Below are positions 15,404 to 24,647 of a DNA stretch of 26,881 nt, piece after piece; the first letter of the stretch is position 1; each line of letters opens with the position of its first letter. Source of the DNA: Verrucomicrobiota bacterium (GTDB taxonomy: Bacteria > Verrucomicrobiota > Verrucomicrobiia > Verrucomicrobiales > Verrucomicrobiaceae); assembly GCA_009885275.1 (NCBI GenBank), contig VFKY01000202.1, forward strand, positions 1-26,881, read 5' to 3'. A program made the position numbers and the translations under genes. The notes beneath the pieces were generated by a model that saw only the letters and a program-made list of their open reading frames with translations, ran no database searches and was not told the DNA's origin.

Positions 15404-16102
15404 ATGCCGCTGACTGTTCGCCCTATGTCTGATCTTGTGCCTGCTCTCCAAGCCCGTGATGTCCACCGCCGCTACAAGCTGGCGGGACATGAAGTGCATG
15501 TGTTGCGTGGGGTTTCACTGGAAGTGCAGCAAGGGGAGCGTGTGTTTCTTTGTGGAGCTTCCGGGGCGGGAAAGACGACGTTGCTTTACACATTGGGTGG
15601 ACTTGAAAAGCCGAGTTCGGGTGATGTATATATAGGCGGTGAAGCCCTCTACGCCGCATCATCGAAAGAAAGAGCACGGCTGCGCAATCAAGGGTTAGGC
15701 TTCGTTTTCCAGAACTATCATTTGTTGCCTGATCTCACGGCTTATGAGAACGTGCTTTTGCCATCGCGAATCAGCGGGAAACTGGCTGAAGAACGTGCCG
15801 TGGAACTGCTGAAACGGGTGGGGCTTGAAGATCGATTGCATCATTTGCCGACCGAACTTTCTGGTGGGGAACAGCAGCGTGTGGCATTGGCTCGCTCGCT
15901 GATCAATGATCCCGCCATTATCCTCGCGGACGAACCGACGGGCAATCTTGATGCCACCACTGGTAAGCAGATCATGGAGCTACTTTTTACCGTGGTTGCG
16001 GAGACCAAAAAGACATTGGTTGTGGTGACACATGACATGAATCTTGCCGAGAGGGGAGATCGCAGGCTGGTATTGAAAGAAGGCGCATTGGTGGCGGCGT
16101 AA
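15404..16102 (+). CDS. ABC transporter ATP-binding protein, LolD/FtsE/MacB type
   Basis: Predicted 232 residues with every ABC ATPase element: Walker A GASGAGKTT (51-59), Q-loop Gln103 in FVFQNYHLLPDLTAYEN, signature LSGGEQQR (152-159), Walker B IILADEP (172-178) and switch His210 in VVVTHD. The wording around the Q-loop and signature places it in the LolD/MacB/FtsE group, which works with a permease to extract lipoproteins or drive envelope processes. No permease gene lies beside it. The upstream neighbour is the PIG-L gene and the downstream one ilvE, so its LolC/E-like partner must be elsewhere. ATG 15404 is used; ATG 15425 is a shorter possibility. Confidence 0.92.
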   Translation: MPLTVRPMSDLVPALQARDVHRRYKLAGHEVHVLRGVSLEVQQGERVFLCGASGAGKTTLLYTLGGLEKPSSGDVYIGGEALYAASSKERARLRNQGLGFVFQNYHLLPDLTAYENVLLPSRISGKLAEERAVELLKRVGLEDRLHHLPTELSGGEQQRVALARSLINDPAIILADEPTGNLDATTGKQIMELLFTVVAETKKTLVVVTHDMNLAERGDRRLVLKEGALVAA

Positions 16103-16150
16103 TTCCTGTGCTTGCAATGCCGCTGGTGTCGGGCATTCTTCGCGCTCGCC

Positions 16151-17044
16151 ATGTCCAAATCCAGCCTCCTCATCTATCTCGACGGCAACATCGTTCCTGA
16201 AGCCGATGCCAAGATCAGCGTGTTCGATCACGGTCTTCTTTATGGGGATGGCGTCTTCGAAGGGATCCGCTTTTACAACGGTCGTGTTTTCAAGCTCACC
16301 GAGCATCTGGTGCGCATTTATGAATCGGCTCGTTCCATCTGCATGGACATCCCGTTGACCTTCGCGGAACTGGAAAAAGCTACTCTCGACACCATCGCCG
16401 CCAATGGATTGCGGGACGGTTACATTCGGTTGCTCGTGACTCGCGGGGTTGGCCCGCTGGGATTGAATCCATACCAGTGCCCAAAACCCAGCGTGATCAT
16501 CATCGCCAGCAGTATCTCTCTTTATGCGCCTGAGAAATATCAAAACGGTCTGGTCATGATCACCTGCGCAACGCGTCGTCCAGCCCCAGCAGCCTTGAGT
16601 CCGCAGGTGAAGTCGCTCAATTATTTGAACAATGTCATGGCAAAAATTGAAGCCATTCAAGGCGGCGCCGAAGAAGGGGTGATGCTCAATGAGCAGGGCT
16701 ACGTTGCTGAATGCACGGGCGACAATATTTTCCTTGTGAAGGGTGGTCAGGTTTTTACGCCGCCGATTTCTGCCGGCGGCCTTGATGGCATCACCCGTCG
16801 AGCCGCAATGGATTTGCTGGGGGAGATGGGTATTCCTTGCACGGAGATCATGATGACTCGTCACGATGTGTTCACGGCCGATGAATGTTTCCTTACTGGC
16901 ACCGCAGCGGAAGTCATTGCGGCCGTGGCACTGGATCGTCGTGTCATCGGCACTGGCAAGCCCGGCCCAATTACCAACAAACTTGTGGAAAAGTTCAAAG
17001 CCTTGGTCACGACCAGCGGCACTCCAGTGACGTATCTTTCCTGA
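16151..17044 (+). CDS. ilvE: Branched-chain amino acid aminotransferase
   Basis: Predicted 297 residues, a class-IV PLP enzyme that interconverts branched-chain amino acids and their 2-oxo acids. Visible features: IYLDGNIVPEADAKISVFDHGLLYGDGVFEGIRFY at the N-terminus, the PLP lysine Lys154 in VKSLNYLNN, the ECTGDNIFLV motif (Glu187), and LDGITRRAAMDL and FLTGTAAEV in the C-terminal half. D-amino-acid transaminase and aminodeoxychorismate lyase share the fold, but the wording and length fit IlvE best. ATG 16151 (MSKSSLLIYLDG) is chosen over a TTG at 16112. It follows the ABC gene by 48 bases on the same strand. There is no other branched-chain pathway gene in the window. Confidence 0.9.
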   Translation: MSKSSLLIYLDGNIVPEADAKISVFDHGLLYGDGVFEGIRFYNGRVFKLTEHLVRIYESARSICMDIPLTFAELEKATLDTIAANGLRDGYIRLLVTRGVGPLGLNPYQCPKPSVIIIASSISLYAPEKYQNGLVMITCATRRPAPAALSPQVKSLNYLNNVMAKIEAIQGGAEEGVMLNEQGYVAECTGDNIFLVKGGQVFTPPISAGGLDGITRRAAMDLLGEMGIPCTEIMMTRHDVFTADECFLTGTAAEVIAAVALDRRVIGTGKPGPITNKLVEKFKALVTTSGTPVTYLS

Positions 17045-17118
17045 AGGATGAAGGCAAAAGGATGAGGGATGAAACTTTATCTCTATCCGGTTCCTTTTTC
17101 TTTTGTATTCTTTGAATT

Positions 17119-17622
17119 ATGAAATGTGACTCGTGCGATCAAGAAGCCAGTGTCTTTCTGACCCAGATTGTGGATGGGAAAATGACGCAGGTGAACTTGT
17201 GCGATAAATGTTCGAAAGAGAAAGGTGTCACTGATCCCACAGGTTTCCAGTTAGCAGACTTCCTGTTGGGCACTGCGGCTCAGAAAAAATCAAAAGCAAT
17301 CGCAAAAGAGGACGATTCACTGGCTTGTCCGGAGTGTGGGTTTACCCGGGCGCACTTGAAGAAAATAGGCCGCATGGGCTGCCCTGAGTGTTACCATACC
17401 TTCGCGGATGACCTTGATAATATGCTCCGCGCTATGCACAAAGGCACTCGGCATGTCGGTAAAGTACCCGGCAAACAGTCGCCCGCCAATATCACGATCA
17501 ATGTCAAACGCCGTATCAACGAGCTGAAAGAAGCGATTGATCTCGCCGTGGAAGAGGAGCGCTACGAAGATGCTGCCCGATTACGCGATGAAATGCGTGA
17601 AGTAGAGACCGCTTCAAAATAA
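17119..17622 (+). CDS. mcsA: Protein-arginine kinase activator McsA
   Basis: Predicted 167 residues. Two zinc-binding modules are visible: Cys3/Cys6 with Cys28/Cys31, and Cys70/Cys73 with Cys88/Cys91. A C-terminal UVR domain follows (about 131-165: INELKEAIDLAVEEERYEDAARLRDEM). McsA activates the arginine kinase McsB and contacts ClpC. Length and layout match the Firmicute protein. It begins 74 bases after ilvE, and the leader (CTTTTTCTTTTG) is pyrimidine-rich without SD, so it probably has its own promoter. mcsB follows after 130 bases. No ctsR repressor gene is present before it, unlike the Bacillus operon. Confidence 0.93.
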   Translation: MKCDSCDQEASVFLTQIVDGKMTQVNLCDKCSKEKGVTDPTGFQLADFLLGTAAQKKSKAIAKEDDSLACPECGFTRAHLKKIGRMGCPECYHTFADDLDNMLRAMHKGTRHVGKVPGKQSPANITINVKRRINELKEAIDLAVEEERYEDAARLRDEMREVETASK

Positions 17623-17752
17623 GAAGCTTAGATCATTCGGTTCTCGCACTAGTAGATATTGTCATACATGATGATGTTTTATTGATTGTGCGAACTTGTT
17701 TTGAACTGTAACGCCATGTTAGCTTTCAGATTCGTAATAGATTATTACCTTG

Positions 17753-18871
17753 ATGCGCTTCACCACTCTCCTTAAGAACCCCGCCGATTGGATGCAAGGG
17801 CATGGCCCGCATTCCGAGATCGTCATGACCTCCCGGATCCGCTTGGCGAGGAATCTCCGTGGTTGGTCGTTCCCGGGTTGGTCTTCCGAGCGTCAGCGGG
17901 TTGAATTGCTCAAAGAAGTTCGCCCTGTGGTGGCTGGGTTGCCAGAGATGAAAGAGGGTTTTAATGAGGAATACATTGGCCTGTCTAAGACTAAAAAGCA
18001 GGTGTTGGTTGAGCGTCATTTGGTGAGTCGCGAACATGCTGCTAGATCGACTGGCTGTGCGGTACTGATTGATCGTCGTCAGAGTCTGGCCATCATGGTG
18101 AACGAAGAGGACCATCTCCGGATGCAGGGCATTCGCGCAGGGCTAGATTTGCGTATGGCGCATGAGTTGATTAATCGGGTGGATTCCGAGCTGGAAAATA
18201 CTTTACCGTATGCCTTTGACCAGCGTCTTGGCTATCTCACCGCCTGCCCGACCAATGTAGGCACTGGCATGAGAGCTTCTGTCATGCTCCATCTTCCAGC
18301 ATTGGTGCTGACTGATCAGATTAAGCAGGTGATGAATGCGGTTAGCAAGATCGGGTTGGCCGTCCGTGGTCTCTATGGTGAAGGCACCGAGGCTTTGGGC
18401 AATCTTTTCCAAGTCTCAAATCAACACACCTTGGGTGAGACTGAAATGGAGTTGATTTCACGGATCGAAGGCGTGGCAGAGCATATTGTCCAAGCGGAAA
18501 CACATGCGCGGGAGAAGCTCGTGCATGAAGGCCCTACGATGCTGCATGACCAAGTTGGTCGCGCCTATGCCACACTTCGCTTTGCTCATCTACTGAATTC
18601 CAAGGAGGCACTGAACCATTTGTCTCTTCTCCGCCTCGGTGCAGACATGGATTTGGTGCAAGAATGCGACCGCAGTCTTCTCGATATGATGTTGCTCGCA
18701 ATCCAGCCTGCTCATTTGCAATTAGCCGCTGAACGTGATCTTTCTCCCGAGGAACGCGATGCGCGTCGGGCGGAAATTACACGTCAGATGTTGAAATCTG
18801 TTCCTGAACCTCTTAACGTTACTCAAGGTAATGCGGGATCATCCGCCACCCCCCCCGAATCCGATGATGAA
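17753..18871 (+). CDS. mcsB: Protein arginine kinase McsB
   Basis: Predicted 373 residues (stop codon TAA at 18872-18874). McsB phosphorylates arginines on proteins, marking them for ClpC-ClpP. The phosphagen-kinase fold is clear: TSRIRLARN near 26-34, NEEDH at 117-121, and TACPTNVGTGMRAS with catalytic Cys165 at 163-176. The C-terminal segment EERDARRAE contains RDxxRA (335-340), the phosphoarginine-binding allosteric motif described for Bacillus McsB, so product-controlled activity is likely. The tail is rich in Ser, Pro and Asp. ATG 17753 is taken; a TTG one codon upstream is unlikely. Its end overlaps the clpC start. A run of eight C near the end of the gene lies in the region where the clpC frame is also open. 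Confidence 0.94.
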
Positions 18872-21392
18872 TAACTTCACTCCTCGCGCGCAGCAAGTGC
18901 TGGCTCTAGCCCGCAAAGAAGCGGACCGCTTTAACCACAACTATGTCGGTACCGAGCACTTGTTGCTGGGGCTGATCAAGCTGGGACAAGGCGTCGCTGT
19001 CAATGTTCTGACTAAGTTGGGCGTTGATCTCGAAACAGTTCGCATGCAGGTGGAACAGCAGGTTGGCAATGGCCCGGACACCAAAATGGTGGGCAACATC
19101 CCTTACACGCCGCGCGTGAAAAAAGTTCTCGCTCTGGCAGCCAAGGAAGCTAAAGCATTAAACCATTCTTATGTTGGAACGGAGCATTTGCTGCTCGGAT
19201 TGCTTCGTGAAGGGGAAGGTGTTGCTGCTCAAGTTTTACGCAGTCTCGAAGTAAATCTCGAAAAAGCCCGCAACGAAATTCTCAAGGAGCTCGACCCCAA
19301 TTTTGGAAACGAAGAAGAAGAGGAAGAGCAGGAAAACACCCCCACCAGTGGTAGCGGTAGCAGCGGTGCAGCTCAGAAAAAAGAAGGGAAAACCCCTGCT
19401 CTCCGGGCTTTTGGTCGCGATCTTACGGAACTCGCCCAGAAAGGCGAACTTGATCCTGTGATTGGACGCAGCAGTGAAACGGAGCGAGTCATTCAAATCC
19501 TTTGTCGTCGTACCAAGAATAATCCTGTATTGATTGGCGAAGCAGGGGTGGGTAAAACCGCCATTGTTGAAGGTCTCGCTCAAGAAATCGCTCAGGGCAA
19601 TGTTCCGGAAATTCTGCGCGATAAAAAAGTCATCGTACTTGATCTTGCCCTCATGGTCGCGGGCACCAAGTATCGAGGACAGTTCGAAGAACGTATCAAG
19701 GCGGTGATGGATGAAATTCGTCGCACCAAGAACGTGATTCTGTTCCTTGATGAATTGCACACCATTGTCGGTGCCGGAAGTGCCGAAGGAGCCATGGACG
19801 CAAGCAACATTATCAAGCCTGCTTTGAGTCGTGGTGAGATGCAATGCGTTGGTGCGACAACACTGAATGAGTATCGTAAATACATTGAAAAAGATGGCGC
19901 ACTTGAACGGCGCTTTCAGCAGGTGAAGGTAGATGAGCCAAGCATTGAAGATGCCATCCTGATTCTTGAAGGTCTTAAGGGTAAATACGAAGCCCACCAT
20001 AAAGCACACTATGGTCCGAAAGCTTTGGAGACAGCCGTTCAGCTCAGCAGCCGTTATCTTCCAGCGCGATTCCTTCCTGACAAAGCCATCGACATCATGG
20101 ATGAAGCTGGTTCCAAGGCTCGCATTTCTGCGATGACTCGTCCGCCTGAATTGAAAGGGATCGAAGCTGAGATAGAAGCGATTCGTGTCGAGAAGGAAGT
20201 GGCCATCAAAGAACAAGACTTTGAAAAAGCTGCCAATCTTCGCGATAGTGAAAAAGCTGCGAAGAAGCGCTATGACGATGTGTTGGAGACCTGGCGCACC
20301 AATAACACTGAGCGGATTGTTGAAGTTACTGAAGAAGACATCATGTCTGTGGTGAGCAAGTGGACCGGCGTGCCACTTCAACGCATGGAGCAAGCGGAAG
20401 CTGAAAAGCTGCTCAAGATGGAAGACGAACTTAAGAAGCGCATCATCGGCCAAGATGAAGCTGTTATTGCTATCAGTAAGGCATTGCGACGCAGTCGTGC
20501 AGATCTCAAGGATCCCAAGCGCCCCATTGGTTCTTTTATCTTCCTCGGACCCACGGGGGTTGGAAAAAGTTTCCTCGCCAAGAATTTGGCGGAGTTCATG
20601 TTCGGCAGTGCTGAATCACTTATTCAGCTCGACATGTCAGAATACATGGAGAAGCACACGGCAAGCCGTCTCATCGGAGCTCCTCCCGGTTATGTCGGAT
20701 ATGAAGAAGGTGGGCAGCTTTCTGAAGCTGTTCGTCGTCGTCCTTATTCAGTGGTGCTTTTCGATGAAGTCGAAAAGGCTCACCCCGACGTCATGCATCT
20801 TCTTCTACAGATTTTGGAAGAAGGTCAGATTACGGACAACTTTGGTCGTAAGATCGATTTTCGTAACACGATCATCATTCTTACTTCGAACATCGGAGCC
20901 GACACGATTAAACGTCAGACCTCATTGGGCTTTGGTGCAATGAATCAAGATCAAGCTGATCACAGTGGCATGAAAGCCAAGGTGATGGAAGCGACGAAGA
21001 AATTCTTCAAACCAGAGTTCATTAATCGTCTCGACGACATCATCGTTTTCCAAATGCTTGAGAAAGAGCAACTCAACACCATTGTTGATCTTGAAATCGG
21101 CAAAGTGCTTGCTCGTCTTAAGAAAAAGCGTATCACGCTTACACTTGAGGCAAGTGCTCGCGAGTTTCTTACCAAGGAGGGGTATGATCCACAATACGGA
21201 GCGAGGCCTATGCGTCGCGCGGTGGAGAAAAACATCGAAGATCCTCTCGCGGAAGCCTTGCTTCGTGGTGAAGTCAAAGAAGGCGACACGGTGAAAGTGC
21301 TGTGCGAACCAGACGCCAAGTTGCTTAAGTTTATTAGTCTTGGTGAAGTTCCCATCGAGCCTGCGACAACAGCATCCAGCAGTGAAGGCTGA
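18867..21392 (+). CDS. clpC: ATP-dependent Clp protease ATP-binding subunit ClpC
   Basis: Predicted 841 residues. This hexameric Hsp100 unfoldase feeds substrates, including phosphoarginine-marked proteins, to ClpP. Visible in order: two Clp-N repeats (YVGTEHLLLGL twice), an acidic linker, AAA-1 with Walker A GEAGVGKT (224-231) and FLDELHTIVGAG, a middle domain with a UVR-like coiled region (about 438-473), AAA-2 with Walker A GPTGVGKS (561-568) and VLFDEVEKAHPDV, and the LGF tripeptide (687-689) that docks on ClpP. The start is within the mcsB end: ATG 18864 and ATG 18867 both lie before the mcsB stop at 18874, so translation is probably coupled. ATG 18867 gives MNNFTPRAQQVL, close to the usual ClpC start. 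clpP is not in the window. Confidence 0.96.
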   Translation: MNNFTPRAQQVLALARKEADRFNHNYVGTEHLLLGLIKLGQGVAVNVLTKLGVDLETVRMQVEQQVGNGPDTKMVGNIPYTPRVKKVLALAAKEAKALNHSYVGTEHLLLGLLREGEGVAAQVLRSLEVNLEKARNEILKELDPNFGNEEEEEEQENTPTSGSGSSGAAQKKEGKTPALRAFGRDLTELAQKGELDPVIGRSSETERVIQILCRRTKNNPVLIGEAGVGKTAIVEGLAQEIAQGNVPEILRDKKVIVLDLALMVAGTKYRGQFEERIKAVMDEIRRTKNVILFLDELHTIVGAGSAEGAMDASNIIKPALSRGEMQCVGATTLNEYRKYIEKDGALERRFQQVKVDEPSIEDAILILEGLKGKYEAHHKAHYGPKALETAVQLSSRYLPARFLPDKAIDIMDEAGSKARISAMTRPPELKGIEAEIEAIRVEKEVAIKEQDFEKAANLRDSEKAAKKRYDDVLETWRTNNTERIVEVTEEDIMSVVSKWTGVPLQRMEQAEAEKLLKMEDELKKRIIGQDEAVIAISKALRRSRADLKDPKRPIGSFIFLGPTGVGKSFLAKNLAEFMFGSAESLIQLDMSEYMEKHTASRLIGAPPGYVGYEEGGQLSEAVRRRPYSVVLFDEVEKAHPDVMHLLLQILEEGQITDNFGRKIDFRNTIIILTSNIGADTIKRQTSLGFGAMNQDQADHSGMKAKVMEATKKFFKPEFINRLDDIIVFQMLEKEQLNTIVDLEIGKVLARLKKKRITLTLEASAREFLTKEGYDPQYGARPMRRAVEKNIEDPLAEALLRGEVKEGDTVKVLCEPDAKLLKFISLGEVPIEPATTASSSEG

Positions 21393-21423
21393 TAAAAATG
21401 TCCTGAAATCGTTGCTATCAAAT

Positions 21424-21456
21424 AAAAAAAGCGCTGTGAGAAACAGCGCTTTTTTT
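21424..21456. terminator. Bidirectional intrinsic terminator between clpC and the PVC heme gene
   Basis: A GCGCTGT/ACAGCGC stem (21431-21437 with 21443-21449), loop GAGAA, is flanked by seven A on the left and seven T on the right. It therefore gives a U-run on both strands and ends clpC (stop 21392) and the convergent gene (stop 21472). Confidence 0.93.
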
Positions 21457-21471
21457 ATGGCCCTGAATTTG

Positions 21472-24400
21472 TTACGGCTTCATGAGAAAAGCAAAGAAGT
21501 CACGCAAATCAGCGTCGCTCATTCCTGCCTGCATTCCTTCTGGCATCAATGAAATTGGCGAAGCCTCCAGGCTTTCGATGTTATCCGTTCTTGCGGTGTG
21601 CCTTTGACCCGCGAGGTCTTTCAGTGAGATACCGCTGGCATCTTGTTTGTCCATGATCCCCATGAGGACTTGGCCATCTTTAAGCTTCACAATATAAGCG
21701 CCGAAGCCTTCGCGGATTTCAATGTTTGGGTCAAGCATTGCGGTAAGCCAGAAGTCGAGATTTGTACGCTCATAGCCAATCAAGTCAGGGCCGATCTTGC
21801 CGCCCTCGTTGAAAAGGGTGTGGCATATGGCGCAGCGTTGCATGAAAAGTGCGTGGCCTTTTTCGACATTGCCACCGCCACCTCCAAGCGCGATTTTGAT
21901 GCGTTGCGCTTCAGCAAGTTTCTGCGTGTTGGAGAGAGTTTTTTCTTTAGTCTTCCAGTGTTTTGCGATGAGCGCATCCATCTCTGCGTCTTTATAGAGC
22001 GCCAGTTGGCGAACAATGTCAGGGGCCACTTCAACCGCTTTAACATGCCACTTGTCCACTTCGCTGAGTAACATACGCGCCCAGTCTTTGCGACTGGCTA
22101 GCATCCGGTGCGCTGCATCCTTCAATGCAGGGTCTCCAGCATAGTGAGCTTCGTAACCATTAAGCACCGCTTTAGCAAGTTGATGATCCTCGAATTTTGC
22201 TGCGCTCGACAATACAGCCTTCTTTAAGCCGACATTGGTCGACTTATTGAGGATATTCAGCATGGCAGGTATCGCCTCTGGATTAGCGGCTTCAGCAAGT
22301 GCTTGTACGAGCGATGCTCTTTTCTCGCTTGGAGCTTTGTCATCTTTCACAATAGCGAGTGCTTTCTTTACGGCATCGGCATTGCCAGTTTTCACGGCAA
22401 GAGAGAGATCGGTATCGAGTTGGCTTTTTAAATAAGCATTCATGGCATCAGCCAGTGCTGGGGGAAGTAGTGGCAGTTTTCCTCCTTCAAACGCAGCTGC
22501 GATGCCTTCGATAACAAGTGCGCGATCTTCGTTACGTTTTGCAAGTGCCAGCAACTTTGTGCAGGCTTCATAGTTTTCATTTCCGCCGGCCATGGCCCAG
22601 CGCTTTGCGATGTCGAAGGCCCCATAGGTTCGTCCCAGTTGCAGTTTCCATACGGCATCATCGGAAAATAATGCGAGGATTGCATCACGATCCGTTTCTG
22701 CCTTTGCTTCCAGCACCCACCACAAGAGTTGTGGAATACGTTTATCAGTGATGTCAGTCTCGCGCTCCATCATGACGCGTACAATAGGGAGTGCAGCTTC
22801 CGCGGGCAGACGTTTTGCGGAGCAGAGAATCTGCGTGCGCACTTCCGGATGCAGCTCAGTGCGCGCGAGTTCCTTTAAAGCAGCAGCAAGTTGCGTGCTC
22901 ACCTCTCCCTTGTCACCATTGCAGCGGATGACCCATCGGCGTATATAGGGGTCAACATGTTTTAATAAATCAACAGATAGCTCTTCATTCAATCCGCCGA
23001 GCATGTGTAGTGCAAACAAAGCATCGAGCGCGTATGGATTCGCTTTATCGCGCACCATTTTTTCTAAATCTGATAGCGCAGACTTTTCGCCGCGCCAGGC
23101 CAACTCCAGTGCTGCTTGTTTACGGAACCATTTATCGGCACTGCCGAGTTTTTGTAGGAGTTCACTGACGTTTGCTTTGTGCAAATCAAAGGGAGCTAAC
23201 CCCATTTTACTTCCCGAAGGTTGTACGCGGTAGATGCGCCCGTCCGCCTTGCTCCAGTCATCCACGGGTCGCACATGACTGAGTCGTGTGTCATACCAGT
23301 CGGCGAGATAAACGCCTCCGTCTGGGCCTACTTTGATATCCACAGGGCGGAACCATCGGTCAGTACTGGAAAGCAATGGGGCGTCATCTTCTATACGAAA
23401 GGTTGAGGTGTCAGCTATACGCTTACTCACATAACACATGTTTTGTAGAGAGTTGGCAGCCAAGATGCGTCCACCGAGTGTATCAGCCATAAGGGCACCA
23501 TCATAAATACAGAATGCCTGGGAGAAGCGTTTGCCGTCGCTCTTCGTTTCCATGTGATCAAAGAAGCCGAAAGCATACGGATTTGTTTGTGGGCCGTGTT
23601 TCCCAAAGTTTTTTGCGCCACTCATGCCCTGATCGTAGTGCATCCCGCGTTGGGCTCCGTTTGTGCCGCTGAAGAAGCGGCCTTGCGCATCGATTTCCGT
23701 GCTGAACGTGTTGCCACCGCCCTCGGCGTAGATTTCAAACACGCGCGTTACAGGATGGTAGCGCCAGATATGTTGACCTTCAAATTTTACATTCTTGGAA
23801 ACCTTTGAGGACACATTGCCTTTGGTTGTACTGCCGTTGGCACCATAGAGCCAACCGTCGGGTCCGAACTGGATACTGTTTGCAACCGCATGCGTGTCCT
23901 GTAATCCAAAGCCGCTAAGGCATACTTCGGGATCACCATCAGGGACATCATCGTCATTCGCATCCGCATAGAAAAGCAGGTAAGGTGGATTCATCACCCA
24001 GACGCCCCCCTTTCCTTTGATTGCAGCGGTGGCGATGTTCAACCCTGTGATCACGTCCTTGTGCTTATCATAAATGCCATCGCCATCAGTGTCTTCAAAC
24101 ACCGTGATTTTGTCCGCGCCCTTGACTCCAAGTGGCGGTGGCTCTGGCACCTTGTCGAAGACCGCGCGAAGATGCTGGTCATAGCTAATAATTTTCAGGC
24201 CAGCAGGGAATTGGTATTGAATATACTGTGTCACCCATAGTCGGCCACGCGAGTCGAAGCTCATGTATAAGGGCTGCGCCACATCTGGCTCGGTGGCAAT
24301 GAGATCAATGGTGAGACCATCGCGCATTTTAAACTTTTTTAGCGCTTCCTTTGGTGATGATGGCGGGGTGTCGTCCCGCAATGTTCCGCGACCGCCAAAA

Positions 24401-24543
24401 GACTCTATGACCTTGCGGACATCGTCGTTTCCTGCCTGAGGAGTTTCATTTTGAGCCGTGACATTGCTCATGAAAAAATACAACAAGAAGCTTACTAGCG
24501 ATGCATTCAGAAGTAGAGTTATGGATGAAGGCCTGTTTATCAT
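21472..24543 (-). CDS. PVC-type secreted dehydrogenase/HEAT/cytochrome c protein
   Basis: Predicted 1023 residues. A signal peptide (hydrophobic 8-24, then FMSNVTAQN) implies export. Residues about 70-450 form a beta-propeller-like 'membrane-bound dehydrogenase' domain with a DxDxDG calcium-type loop (DTDGDGIYD, 151-159). About 480-870 is helical repeat (HEAT-like). The C-terminus holds a c-type heme motif CAICH (904-908) within an Leu/Gly-rich cytochrome fold. This architecture is characteristic of Planctomycetes and Verrucomicrobia, where many paralogues occur. They are thought to oxidise sugars or polymer fragments in the periplasm, but no substrate is established here. ATG 24543 is used; no SD. 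The gene stands alone, with a terminator at its end and about 100 bases in front of it before the DCC gene. Confidence 0.92.
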   Translation of the reverse strand: MINRPSSITLLLNASLVSFLLYFFMSNVTAQNETPQAGNDDVRKVIESFGGRGTLRDDTPPSSPKEALKKFKMRDGLTIDLIATEPDVAQPLYMSFDSRGRLWVTQYIQYQFPAGLKIISYDQHLRAVFDKVPEPPPLGVKGADKITVFEDTDGDGIYDKHKDVITGLNIATAAIKGKGGVWVMNPPYLLFYADANDDDVPDGDPEVCLSGFGLQDTHAVANSIQFGPDGWLYGANGSTTKGNVSSKVSKNVKFEGQHIWRYHPVTRVFEIYAEGGGNTFSTEIDAQGRFFSGTNGAQRGMHYDQGMSGAKNFGKHGPQTNPYAFGFFDHMETKSDGKRFSQAFCIYDGALMADTLGGRILAANSLQNMCYVSKRIADTSTFRIEDDAPLLSSTDRWFRPVDIKVGPDGGVYLADWYDTRLSHVRPVDDWSKADGRIYRVQPSGSKMGLAPFDLHKANVSELLQKLGSADKWFRKQAALELAWRGEKSALSDLEKMVRDKANPYALDALFALHMLGGLNEELSVDLLKHVDPYIRRWVIRCNGDKGEVSTQLAAALKELARTELHPEVRTQILCSAKRLPAEAALPIVRVMMERETDITDKRIPQLLWWVLEAKAETDRDAILALFSDDAVWKLQLGRTYGAFDIAKRWAMAGGNENYEACTKLLALAKRNEDRALVIEGIAAAFEGGKLPLLPPALADAMNAYLKSQLDTDLSLAVKTGNADAVKKALAIVKDDKAPSEKRASLVQALAEAANPEAIPAMLNILNKSTNVGLKKAVLSSAAKFEDHQLAKAVLNGYEAHYAGDPALKDAAHRMLASRKDWARMLLSEVDKWHVKAVEVAPDIVRQLALYKDAEMDALIAKHWKTKEKTLSNTQKLAEAQRIKIALGGGGGNVEKGHALFMQRCAICHTLFNEGGKIGPDLIGYERTNLDFWLTAMLDPNIEIREGFGAYIVKLKDGQVLMGIMDKQDASGISLKDLAGQRHTARTDNIESLEASPISLMPEGMQAGMSDADLRDFFAFLMKP

Positions 24544-24620
24544 ATCCGATACACTACAACAGAACCTTGTAATCCTTTCATAAGTCCACTCAGATTGTCA
24601 CAAAAATATCAGAAGCCGCA

Positions 24621-24647
24621 ATAAAAAGCACTGCCCAGAACCCTGGG
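24621..24647 (-). terminator. Possible terminator after the DCC-family gene
   Basis: Directly after the stop, on the minus strand, CCCAG pairs with CTGGG around a four-base loop, and a T5 run follows 6 bases later. The stem is short (5 bp) and the U-run displaced, so this is a weak call. Confidence 0.4.

Noticed and set aside
15980..16864. 294-codon antisense frame over the ABC gene and ilvE
   Set aside because: Shadow of two well-supported genes; no recognisable family.
19236..20453. 405-codon open frame antisense to clpC
   Set aside because: It is wholly inside a firmly identified gene and is rich in Phe and His, as expected from a reverse frame of a highly coding strand.
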